In this document: piece by piece, positions 1-9,475 of the stretch
Layout: each line of letters opens with the position of its first letter
How positions within the stretch are numbered: position 1 is the stretch's first letter
Assembly (NCBI GenBank): GCA_025403435.1
Contig: CM046333.1
Span: forward strand, 34,369,521-34,433,520
Direction: 5' to 3'
Length of the DNA stretch: 64,000 bases
DNA from: Artocarpus heterophyllus
Lineage: Eukaryota > Streptophyta > Magnoliopsida > Rosales > Moraceae
The notes under the pieces: generated by a model
What the model was told of the DNA's origin: nothing
Database searches by the model: none
The model's input: the letters and a program-made list of their open reading frames with translations, nothing else
Position numbers and translations under genes: made by a program

Positions 1-697
1 GCTTTAAATAATGAATCTTGGCTATGGCATAGAAGACTTGGCCATGCAAGCATGCATTTGATTTCAAAAATTTCCAAAAATGATATTGTTAGAGGTTTAC
101 CAAAACTAAATTTTGAAAAAGACAAAGTGTGTGATGCATGCCAATTTTGAAAGCAAGTCAAAATTTCTTTTAAATCCATTTCTGAAATTGCCACCATTAG
201 ACCGTTGCAACTTTTGCACATCAATCTTTTTGGCCCCTCTAGGACCACAAGTCTAGGTGGTAAAAGATATGCTTTTGTTATAGTTGATGATTTTTCAAGA
301 TTTACATGGGTTTACAAATGTTTTCATATTTTTGCAAAAGAGTTCAAAATGAACAAGGCTACATGATCACCTCCATTAGAAGTGATCATGGAGGCAAGTT
401 CGACAATGATGCCTTTGAGTTGTTTTGCAAAGAGAAAGGCTATGAACATATTTTTTTGGCACCTAGAACACCACAACAAAATGGAGTTGTTGAAAGGAAA
501 AATAGAGTTTTGCAAGAAATGGCTAGGACTATGCTTAACGAAATGGTTTACCAAAATATTTTTGGGCCGAGGCCGTTAATACCTCTTGCTATGTGATTAA
601 TAGAGTTCTTATTAGACCAAAAATGAACAAAACTCTGTATGAGCTTTGGAAGGGTAGAAAACCCAATACTGGCTATTTCAAGGTCTTTGGTTGCAAA
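1..697 (+). pseudogene. Sirevirus GAG-pre-integrase/integrase fragment (broken)
   Basis: Frame 1 reads WLWHRRLGHAS and then CDAC, the HHCC zinc-binding part of a copia integrase, followed by the catalytic core (LLHINLFGPSR, VDDFSRFTWV). A frameshift near 305-320 moves the rest to frame 3 (SDHGGKFDNDAF, then APRTPQQNGVVERKNR), which holds the second Asp and the Glu of the DDE triad. The first catalytic Asp, normally in HIDLFGP, is Asn here (CAAT). A TGA follows CDACQF, and another frameshift near 575 precedes the last part (NRVLIRPKMNKTLYELWKGRKP...GYFKVFGCK). The ORF is cut at 697 by the nested element and resumes at 5248 in codon register. Confidence 0.85.
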
Positions 698-2491
698 TGT
701 TAGACATGTATGCCCTAAGGAGTAAAAATGTAATAATTTTTGGAGACATTTTTATTAATAAAGAATTTATTTATTATTTATATACCAAATCTTGTCCTCT
801 TTACTTTCATATTTATTGAATGTATGTTAAGCAAACAATAGTCTGAGACTGTCGGTCTAAATCTTAAGAATTGGGCATATGATGGACAGATTATGCGAAA
901 GGCACGATTCTTAAGGTGATGGTCTAAATCATAAGATCTGCAATCAAGGAAATAAAGTTGGACGCTTTATTCATGTAAAGATTGTTATGTTGTCTATATC
1001 CCAATTGGGAGATAGTTTGTCTTGGCCATCGGAGGTGGAATCCGTGAATAGAAACATTGGTACATTGTCATAGGTGACGATGTGTTAGATCTAGACATAA
1101 AGTGAATTGATTTGGATTAATAATTCTATCTCGGCAAATCAATTCACTTTAGACAATCATTTGTATTGTATCTTAATCCTGAGATGAATAGTGGGCCCAT
1201 TGTCTTGACTTGTGTCTTTTGATGTATCAAAGGGTGACACCCACATCTTAATAGTGGTATGCATGCCGGTACGTTGGAGGCATAACTCTTGATAGTGTAG
1301 ACCTATTATTCATAGATATGGAATCCATAGCTCCTCTTTAGGAGTAGTGATATCCTCTTACATGTGTTATCCTGTAATTGAAAAACTTGAGCGCTCAACC
1401 ATTTAGATACATAGGTGTAACCAAATGGTATACTGTCTTTGGATGGTAAGTTTTTTGATTATGAGATAATGGAACGTAAGATAAAAATAATCAGGAAAGT
1501 AAGACAGAACTTGTCCTTAAGCCGATTATGGATAATCACATGGGGATACGATACACTATGATATGTCATGGAGACTTAGCTATACGGGCTTCGTAATTCT
1601 ATGTAGTTTGAGAGTGCAGCTCCAAGCTTTTAGTGGAGTAGCGTTTGAGTTGATAATTATGAAATGTATATCTAGGATATTGGGTTTCGTAATTATCGAG
1701 AGCTTGAACTATATACGTCCATTTGGTCCCCTTTGCTAGCTCACAACATCCTATAACGATACGGCGTGCTTTTCCACCAATTGGTGACTTATGTCAGATT
1801 TATTAAATTGGTTGAAATTTGAAAGAATCAAATAATTCATGTCTGTTTATAGGTTGAATTCATTTTGTGATAAAATTAATTCAAGATAAACTTGTTGAAT
1901 TATTGGGATCGGATAATTCTTGTCTGTTTATCGTTTGATTTAATTTTGAATAAATTAGATCAAGATAAACTTGTAGAATTATTAGGAATTCATTTATTTT
2001 CTTAGAGATAATCTAGATAAAGTTGTTTTAATTAGATGACTTTTCTATTGGGCTATTTGAATTAAAACTAAGACTTTATCCTATAGAATCTCGGGTGGAA
2101 AATAAAAGATTCGCTGAGATATTAATCAGCAATTCAGCATGCCGATCCACTCTGCTAGTGAGAATCTGGAAACTCCCTAAGAGCTCTTGTTCACAAATCA
2201 CGAACATTAGCTTTGGGTTCTCTCAATTGGTTGGAGGGAGAGTCACCTGGTGGAAGAGCTGTACGTATGAGCCCACACTCACTCCGATCGTGGATAGAGA
2301 ATAGCAAAGAAGGCCAGTTGGTTGAGGCTCTTCTGGAACGTTACTTCTCTTCACAGATTGCGGGAGTCATTCGACATTCAAAGGTTAGTAAGATCTGGTT
2401 AATTTATGCATATAGCATGTCAAACTTGTGTTTTAGAAGATACTCTGATATAAAATTTTTAAAAATTCTACTGCGTACTATTTTTTCAACA
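698..2491 (+). repeat. Family-1 5' LTR, lacking its promoter segment
   Basis: Begins TGTTAGACATGTATGCCC and ends TTCAACA before the primer site. It is about 1.8 kb, against 2.02-2.03 kb for the copies at 50170 and 60939. Near 2145 it jumps from the start of the motif array (GCATGCCGATC) straight to CTCTGCTAGTGAGAATCTGG. The ~170 bp that carry the TATA box in its sister 3' LTR (4760-4905) are absent, so this LTR should not initiate transcription in the usual way. Confidence 0.85.
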
Positions 2492-2493
2492 AT

Positions 2494-2506
2494 TGGTATC
2501 AGAGTC
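2494..2506 (+). other. Primer-binding site, initiator tRNA-Met type
   Basis: TGGTATCAGAGTC lies two bases after the end of the 5' LTR. It matches the TGGTATCAGAGC complement of initiator tRNA-Met used by most plant copia elements, with one mismatch. Confidence 0.85.
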
Positions 2507-2988
2507 ATGATTTTTATATAAATTTACGAGTTTATGATCATACTATATGTATAAATTTTGTGATCTTAACTCTCCTATGCTTGAATTTAATTTTATAGAG
2601 GGTTGGCACTCTAGGTTTTTATATATTTTATATGTTGTCATGGATTATGTGGTGAATGTTTATTAATTAATTATGGTTGATTAAATGGTTATTTAATTAT
2701 TTATTAATTAATTAATTTATACTAGTTTTGGTTCCTTAGAGGTTAGTATATATATCTAGGTTTTTCATGTAATTAGATGGCGGACTTTCATCTCCGTCTA
2801 GGAATTATTATTTATTTTTAAATTTGTAAGAATTTTGTAATTAAATAATCATTCGAAGAAGGTGGATCTAGAAGAATGATAATGGCGCTCCCAGGTATTT
2901 CCTGAGTCTCTAATTTTATGTTTTTAAATTGTTGAAAATAAAATTGATATATTGCATTAAAAAACATATTTTCTAAAATGGGCGATTT

Positions 2989-3210
2989 CTGCTCGGTCGG
3001 CATGTCGAACCATCCAATTCGGTAGGCCGATGGTCACAGATCGGTAGGCAGGACGTGAGGTTCGACAAGCTGACAGCGGGGTGAAAATCAAAAGGCTCTG
3101 GGGCAGGCTGATTTTTCATGAATCGGTAGGCCGATCTTCCTGATCGGTAGGCCGATGGCTCGTGATCGGCAGGTCGATCACCTAGATCGGCTTGTAGATC
3201 GAGAGCTGGA
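2989..3210 (+). repeat. Array of quasi-palindromic TCGGTAGGCCGA-type motifs in the family-1 leader
   Basis: About ten copies or half-copies of a ~12-bp motif lie between the primer site and gag: TCGGTCGGCATGTCGA, TTCGGTAGGCCGA, ATCGGTAGGCCGA (twice), ATCGGCAGGTCGA, ATCGGCTTGTAGATCGA. Each is an imperfect inverted repeat (TCGG...CCGA). The neighbouring leader is AT-rich without such motifs. The same array occupies the matching place at 52660-52860. Confidence 0.85.
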
Positions 3211-4168
3211 AAATTTCCAGAAAAGGTACAATTTTTCCAGTGCAATTTTAATTTTATTTTTGGGAGAAATCTAAGAGACATTAAATTTGGATATGACCAG
3301 AAATATGAAGTATTCGATTCATACGGGATTGAAGACTTAAAGATAGACATTACATGAAGAAGGATACAACTTGAGGATTCAAGGATGAAGAATCGATACT
3401 ATGTATCGATTATTCTCTTGTAATCTTAGTTTTCTATTCTCTAGGGTGGAACTATAATATTACAGCTATTATTATTTTGCTTGTAGTTTTGCTTGATTGC
3501 TTTGCTTGTCTGCATTATAATATGATTTGCCATGTATATTGATAACATGTCATATAGAATAGGGAGTGCCGCTCATATTAAAATTGTTCATGCATATTCT
3601 TAAAATAAAACCTTGATTTCAAAAGATTAAGTGGGAGAAGGTTTTCGAAGAGAGGACCTAAGGCCTCCATCATTGGTCCATAGGCAGAACATGGTGGTCT
3701 CGACTCCTGGGAAGGGATTTCTATCATGTACCAGATTGGATCTCTGAGAGGATAAGGTATTTTAGCATGATTTATGGTTGCACACCCCTAGGTGGTGATT
3801 ATAAATTATGGATAAAATATTAAAATGATGGTTATACACTCATGTTAATTTTATTATTAACCTCCTATAGGAACTCTGTTAATAAAATTAATGGCCAAAG
3901 AAACGATTATTAACATATACAGGATCATACAGGCCCTGGGTGGCATATATTAATCAAGAGGGGATCTGTGTTCCTTATTGAGTTTGGCATGACTCCCCTA
4001 GGAGCTTGTTGAATTCTGAGTTGGGATTTATCGTTGTAAGGTTGTGATATTTTCAAGGTTTTGACACATAAACACATTTGTATGTTTTTGCATGATTGTG
4101 TTATCTTACTAAATTATTATTATATGTTTGCTTATGTTTGGTAAATGATTCTTTATTGTAGATTAAAA

Positions 4169-4648
4169 ATGTCTAAAAATGCTTTATCTTTGATACTTGA
4201 CAAAAACCTATTAACCGGAGGGAATTATAATGATTGGAAACAAAACCTGGATATCGTCCTCTCCTTTGAGAAACTGAAATATGTACTGATAACGCCTCGT
4301 CCTCCCGACCCGACGGGAGACTGAACTAATGAGCAACTCCAAGTGTATGATCGTTGAAAAAATGCTAATGATCAGGCCCGCTGCTATATTATGGCTAGCA
4401 TGAATAGCATGCTGCAGGCTCAACATCAGGATTATGAGACTGCAAAGCAGATCTTGGATAATATTGAAGACATGTTTGGAGGCCAAGTCATAACAAAGCG
4501 GCAAGGGGCGCTTCAGAAACTTCTTAACTGTAAGCAGAGGCTGGGGACATCTATAAAGGAGCACATGATGTTGGTCATGGGTTACCTCACTAAGGCTCAA
4601 GCCAATGGAGCTGACATCGATGCTAAAACTCAGATGACTATGGTCTTT
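4169..4648 (+). pseudogene. Family-1 gag N-terminal fragment
   Basis: The start ATG at 4169 opens MSKNALSLILDKNLLTGGNY, a copia Gag N-terminus. It continues through NDWKQNLDIVLSFEKLKYVL to the conserved ARCYIMASMNSMLQAQ and a helical RQGALQKLLNCKQRLG stretch, corresponding to the UBN2/retrotran_gag region. In-frame TGA codons occur at 4322-4324 and 4355-4357; the second replaces the Trp seen in the copy at 53820 (DRWKNANDQ). At about 4648 the frame runs straight into LTR sequence, the scar of a large internal deletion. The zinc knuckle and protease are gone. A short homology around GATGACT at both sides may have guided the deletion. Confidence 0.8.
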
Positions 4649-5242
4649 GATAACTTTTCTATTGGGTTATTTGAATTAAAACTAAGACTTTATCCTATAG
4701 AATCTCGGGTGGAAAATAAAAGATTCCTTGAGATATTAATCGATAGTTCGGTCTACTGATCTTATCAGATATTGATCAGAATTTGATTTTGATTCGAATT
4801 TTGAGACCTAATCTGATAAGGACTAATCCTGGACCCAACCTCTATAAATAGGGAGTAAGTCACATAAGTTATTCAGATCAATTGAGAGATTAAGAGTGAT
4901 ACTCTGCAGGTGAGAATCTGGAAACTCCTTGAGAGCTCTTGTTCACAAATCACGAACACTAGCTTTGGGTTCTCTCAATTGGTTGGAAGGAGAGTCACTT
5001 GGTGGAAGAGCTGTATGTGTGAGTACACACTCATTTCGATCGTGAATAGAGAATAGCAAAGAAGACCAGTTGGTTGAGGCTCTTCTAGAACGTTACTTCT
5101 CTTCACGGATTGTGGGAGTCCTTCGACATTCAAAGGTTAATAAGATCCGGTTAATCTATGCATATACAATGTCAAACTTGTGTTTTGAAAATACTCTAAT
5201 ATAAAATTTTTAAAAATTTTGCTGCGTACTATTTTTCTAACA
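4649..5242 (+). repeat. Family-1 3' LTR, 5'-truncated, with TATA promoter
   Basis: Starts inside the LTR at GATAACTTTTCTATTGGG, the equivalent of ~2035 in the 5' LTR, and ends at the TSD. It keeps the promoter lost from the 5' LTR: TATAAATA at 4843-4850 in CCTCTATAAATAGGG. Transcription from here would run into Sirevirus RT sequence. Confidence 0.85.
4843..4850 (+). promoter_or_regulatory. TATA box of family-1 3' LTR
   Basis: TATAAATA in a GC-containing context (ACCTCTATAAATAGGGAG). Equivalent boxes occur at 51792-51799 and, on the minus strand, at 61331-61338. Confidence 0.65.
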
Positions 5243-5247
5243 GCAAA

Positions 5248-7263
5248 TGTTTTATTTTAAACACCAAAGACAATTTGGGAAAATTTGATTCAAAATCCAA
5301 TATTGGCATCTTTCTTGGTTATTCTACCTCTAGCAAAGCTTATAGAGTATTTAACAAAAGAACTCTTGTGGTTGAAGAATCCATGCATGTTGTTTTTGAT
5401 GAGACTAATGCTTCTATGGATAGAATAGAAGATGATGATGATCTAGGTTTGGAGAATCAAATGAAAAATCTAGAAATCAAAAACAATGCAAAGGATACAA
5501 AGGAAGACTCCATAAATGCTTCACCAAAGAATAAGGAACATCTAGAAGAAACTCCTAAAGAAGAAGGTACTTCACAATCTCTACCAAATGATTGGAGGTA
5601 TCACCCTTATCACCCTCAAACCGACATTATTGCTTATGATAGTCCAACTCATGGGGTGAGAACTAGAGCATCTTTTAAAAATATTTGCAACAATTTAGCT
5701 TTTCTTTCTCAAATTGAACCAAAAAGTTTTGAAGAAGCCAAAAATGATGAGTTTTGGATTTTGGCAATGCAAGAAGAGCTAAATCAATTTGAAAGAAATG
5801 ATGTTTGGGAACTTGTTCCTAAGCCTAGTTCTCAATCCATAATTGGGACTAAATGGGTATTTAGAAATAAAAAGGATGAGCAAGGTAATGTTGTGAGAAA
5901 CAAGGCTACACTAGTGGCCCAAGGTTTCAATTAACAAGAAGGTATTGATTTTGAAGAAACTTTTCCATCGGTTGCTCGTCTAGAATCCATTAGAACGTTA
6001 CTTGCTTTTGCATGCTACAAGGGTTTTACTCTTTATCAAATGGATGTCAAAAGTGCATTCTTAAATGTATACATTTTAGAAGAAGTTTATGTAGCACAAT
6101 CACCCGGTTTTCAAAATCATAAGTATCCAGATCATGTCTTCAAATTAAAGAAAGCTTTGTATGGTCTAAAGCAAGCTCCTAGAGCTTGGTATGAAAGACT
6201 AAGTAAATTTTTGATTAAAAACGCTTTTTGTGTTGGAAAAGCGGATACTACTCTCTTTATCAAAAACAAGGGTGAAGATCTAGTTATTGTTCAAATATAT
6301 GTTGATGATATTATTTTTGGTGCTACTAACCACACTCTATGTGAAGAGTTTTCTAAGTGTATGCACAGCAAATTTGAGATGAGCATGATGGGAAAGTTAA
6401 ACTTCTTCCTTGGTCTTCAAATCAAGTGAACAAAGGAAGGAATTTTCATAAATCAAGCCAAATATGTGAAGGATCTACTCAAACAATTTGAAATGGATGA
6501 TCTTAAGCCAATGCCAACTCCTATGAGCTCTTCAATCAAGCTTGACAAAGATGAAGATGGCAAGGCGAAGGACATCACAAAATATAGAGGTATGATCGGA
6601 TCCTTGCTATATTTGACTGCTAGTAGACCCGATATTATGTTTAGTGTAGGGGTTTGTGCAAGATTTCAATCAAATCCTAAGGAATCCCACTTTAGTGCTG
6701 TTAAACGCATTTTTAGATATTTAAGTGGTACTAAGAACCTAGGATTGTGGTATCCCAAAGGCACACACATAGACTTGCTAAGTTATTCTGATGCCGATTG
6801 GGCTGGTTGCACAATTGATAGGAGAAGCACAAGTGGTACTTGTCACTTTCTAGGCTTTGCGTTAGTTTCATGGTTTAGCAAGAAACAAGCCACGGTGGCA
6901 CTTTCTACCGCGGAAGCGGAATACATATCGGCGGCTAGTTGTTGTGCACAAGTCCTTTGGATGATGCAAATGCTAAAGGATTTAGGTCTAAGCTATGATC
7001 ATGTTCCAATTTTATGTGACAATACTAGTGCAATCAATTTGTTAAAGAATCTGGTTCTACATTCATGCACAAAGCATATAGAGATTAGACATCACTTTTT
7101 GCGTGACCATGTTCAACGAGGGGATATCACATTGGAATTCATTAGCACAAATGACCAACTAGTAGATATTTTCACCAAACCTCTTGCACTAGAACTTTTT
7201 TCACGTCTTAGAAGAGGACTTGGAATCATTGATCCTTTTGAATTGCATTTGCTTGATCATTGA
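5248..7263 (+). pseudogene. Sirevirus pol C-terminal half: integrase tail, reverse transcriptase, RNase H
   Basis: One reading frame runs from the nested insertion to the TGA at 7261-7263, broken only by TAA at 5932-5934 (a Gln position in GFN-QEGIDFEETF) and TGA at 6427-6429 (after LGLQIK). RT motifs are visible: TKWVFRNK, MDVKSAFLN, LKKALYGLKQAPRAWYERL and the catalytic IYVDDIIFG near 6298. The thumb and connection (KYRGMIGSLLYLTASRPDI) follow. RNase H shows its acidic residues in LSYSDADWAG, STAEAEYISA and LCDNTSAINL, and ends HIEIRHHFLRDHVQRGDI...FTKPLALELF. The region before RT is the usual acidic, low-complexity linker. It encodes replication enzymes for reverse transcription of element RNA in the cytoplasmic particle and is not translatable as one protein. 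Confidence 0.9.
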
Positions 7264-7440
7264 TGTACTACTTAATGCTTATCTTGATAAACTCAATGGT
7301 TGATTTAGTGTTTTGTTGTGTTCTTATGTTTAATTTATGTTTAGACATGTTTGCACAATGCTTTGAAATGTGTTTGTGTTTTTAAATTGGGCAAAACAAT
7401 GTTTTTCTACATTTTTCTGGTGGTACCTCAACTGCAGCAA

Positions 7441-7545
7441 TCGGCTTGCCAACCATTCAATATCGGCCTGTCGATTCTAATGAATTCGGCCTGCCGATGA
7501 TTTTCATCGTCCAGTTCGGCCTGTCGATCTGCCGGGGTATAAATA
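7441..7545 (+). promoter_or_regulatory. Internal promoter-like cassette: TCGGCCTGYCGA array plus TATA box, ahead of the envelope-like ORF
   Basis: Between the pol stop (7263) and the envelope-like ORF there are four motif copies: ATCGGCTTGCCAA, ATCGGCCTGTCGATT, TTCGGCCTGCCGATG and TTCGGCCTGTCGATC. TATAAATACC (7538-7547) follows within ~10 bp. This is the arrangement of the same element's LTR (array 9900-10245, then TATAAATACC at 10341). A pyrimidine-rich leader-like stretch (7560-7790) leads to the ATG at 7815. The cassette could start a separate mRNA for the downstream ORF; that is inference. Confidence 0.5.
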
Positions 7546-7814
7546 CCTCCAAACTCGAGCAAACCCTATTTCTTTCAATTTTTCTTGCTCTCCACTGACG
7601 TCTCTTTCTCCCTTAAGTGCGAAAATCATCACCCACTCCACCATTCTTCGATTTTCTTACAATTTTCATCGATTTTGTGAATTTCCATCTCTTTCCCTCA
7701 CTTTTTTTTGCACTTCTCTTGAAGTTCTCTCACTTTTCTCTCAAGCTTCTTCACTTTCTCTCTCAAAACCGTGTTTTTCTGCTTGATTTTGGGTTCTATC
7801 TCCTGTATTCTCCA

Positions 7815-8871
7815 ATGGCTTCAAGCTCTCGTCCTTTCAAGCGCATTAAATTTGTTGCTCACAAGAAAACCAACAAAGAGGTAACTTTGGAGGAATTTTC
7901 AAACGAAAAATATGTTAAATTTTTCTCCTCTAGTAAGATTATTGATGGGAAGTTTATTTGTTTTGAGGATTTTGCTAGCTTTGGTATAGAACTACTGTTT
8001 GATAGGCTTAAATGGAAAAATATTATGATTATGAAGGAAAATACATATCCTAGGCTTGTCAAAGGGTTTTATGCTAGCCTTAGAGCATCTTATAATCCCC
8101 TTGAAATTGTTGTGACATTGAAACACAGAACAATTGAGTTAACACCAACCATAATAGGGGAGATACTTGATATGCCACTAGAAGGTGAGAATATTCATGG
8201 AGTTAAGACCTAGATGTTTGATAAAGAAATAATGGCCAAAATTATTTTTGAGAATGATGATGGGAGTCTGCCTAGGAAACTCAATGTAGCATCTCTACCT
8301 CTTAGGAGTCTAGTTCTCCATAGGCTTGTCACTGCCAACATTTTACCTAGAGCCGACCATAAGGACGAAGTCCAGCTTATTGACCTCCACCTTATTTACT
8401 GTCTCCTTAGCGGTACTAAAATAAATTTACCCCTATTATTGGTACGACGGCTGATTGATGTCGCTGAAGGGAAAAAGAGTGCTGGTTTGCCATATGGAAT
8501 GCTTCTTACCAAAATTTTTTATACATTTAATTTGTGAACTGCTGATGAAAAGGACGTGGCTCTCTATAAACCTTATAATACTTTCAATGCGCTAACCATT
8601 AGCAAAATGGGGTTTAAGGAAGTACAAGGATAATGGGTGCCCGCCGATGGGCTACACGCTCGATGTTCAAGAAGAAGAAGAAGAAAAGATGGCCAACATT
8701 GAAGCTCAAGGTGGCCATGATGACGATGTAGAACCCATCACTCTTCAAAGGCTTTACTCACACCAAAAACTCCTCTTTGAACAGCAACAAAAGATGGGGG
8801 CCGACATTGCAAATTTGCAAGCCGGTCAACAAGAAATCCTTAATCTTCTTCGACAAATGCACTTTGGCTGA
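7815..8871 (+). pseudogene. Sirevirus envelope-like ORF ('putative plant transposon protein' type) with coiled-coil tail
   Basis: The chosen start is ATG 7815 (MASSSRPFKRIKF), just after a pyrimidine-rich leader; an upstream in-frame ATG-less extension to 7617 looks like untranslated DNA. The body reads NEKYVKFFSSSKIIDGKFI, then LVKGFYASLRASYNPLEIVV, TIIGEILDMPLEGE and LIYCLLSGTKINLPLLLVRR...SAGLPYGMLLTKIF. This pattern is familiar from the plant domain annotated as putative plant transposon protein. It has stops at 8211-8213 and 8535-8537 and a frameshift before 8647. The 8647-8871 part is acidic, then Gln/Leu-rich (LLFEQQQKMGADIANLQAGQ), a likely coiled coil, as in SIRE-type third ORFs. No clear signal peptide or transmembrane anchor is seen in the MASSSRP form. 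Function of this ORF class is not established. Confidence 0.65.
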
Positions 8872-9054
8872 GGATTATCGAGCCAAACATAAAATCCCTC
8901 ATCATGCTTTCTCTTTGTTCATTTATTTTCTTTTGGTTTGACTTTGCAAATTTTATGCACTTTGGTTGTGAATTATAACAATTTCAACCTTTCAATGACT
9001 ATTTTGGTATTTTCTTTTGGTATATCAATCTCCTTTATTTATTTTTTTGTTGAT

Positions 9055-9474
9055 GAAAAAAGGGGGAGAATATGCATATTTTTTATTGTAGAGCAATAAG
9101 GATGGTGGTTCTTGATGATGTTTGATGATTTATATATAATTGCTATCTTCATTTGGAGATTGTTTGATGATTGTGGAGATATAAGGTTGGTGGTACTTGT
9201 GATATTGCTATATCTTTGCATTCTTATATTTTTTTGTCTTGATCTTTTATTGATATCTTAGCATTTGCATTGAAAATTGATGTTTTAAAGGAAAGCATAT
9301 TTTTCAGGGGGAGCTCTTTGATTTTTTTTAAATCTTATCATTTAAATAGTGGAGAATATCACCTTAAGGGGGTGGCTTTCCAAAGTTTTTGAAAATCCTA
9401 CACATATTAAGGGGGAGCTACTGAAATTTCAAAAACAATCAAAAATTGTTTTGTCATCATCAAAAAGGGGGAGA
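9055..9474 (+). other. Multiple polypurine tracts upstream of the Sirevirus 3' LTR
   Basis: Five purine tracts built on GGGGGAG or GGGGG lie before the LTR: about 9055-9070, 9305-9314, 9364-9375, 9407-9420 and 9462-9474. The last, AAAAAGGGGGAGA, directly precedes the LTR and is the expected plus-strand primer. Repeated tracts of this kind are a recorded Sirevirus hallmark; the others lie between the envelope-like ORF and the LTR in AT-rich DNA. Confidence 0.75.
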
Positions 9475-9475
9475 T

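Larger units (their letters stand above)
698..5242 (+). mobile_element. Family-1 Ty1/copia element nested in the Sirevirus integrase/RT linker, internally deleted
   Basis: Boundaries are exact. The element starts TGTTAGACATG and ends TTTTTCTAACA, with the 5-bp direct repeat GCAAA on both sides (693-697 and 5243-5247). Removing it and one repeat restores the Sirevirus reading ...GCKCFILNTKDNLGKFDSKSNIGIFLGY. Contents are a 5' LTR, a tRNA-Met-type primer site, a ~1.65 kb leader, a partial gag, then the last ~600 bp of the 3' LTR. The rest of gag, all of pol and the start of the 3' LTR are missing. The same family occurs at 12137-20335, 50170-55725 and 60939-64000. It cannot move by itself. Confidence 0.9.

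Noticed and set aside
2213..2521. ORFs at the LTR 3' ends of family 1 (also 60968-61201 minus, 61122-61442 plus)
   Set aside because: They recur at the same place in each LTR copy as by-products of R/U5 sequence, cross the LTR boundary and lack codon constraint.
7617..7814. N-terminal extension of the envelope-like ORF with a hydrophobic stretch (possible membrane anchor)
   Set aside because: It begins ~70 bp after the TATA box, uses pyrimidine-rich leader-like DNA, and the MASSSRP start at 7815 fits related proteins better. Kept only as an alternative.
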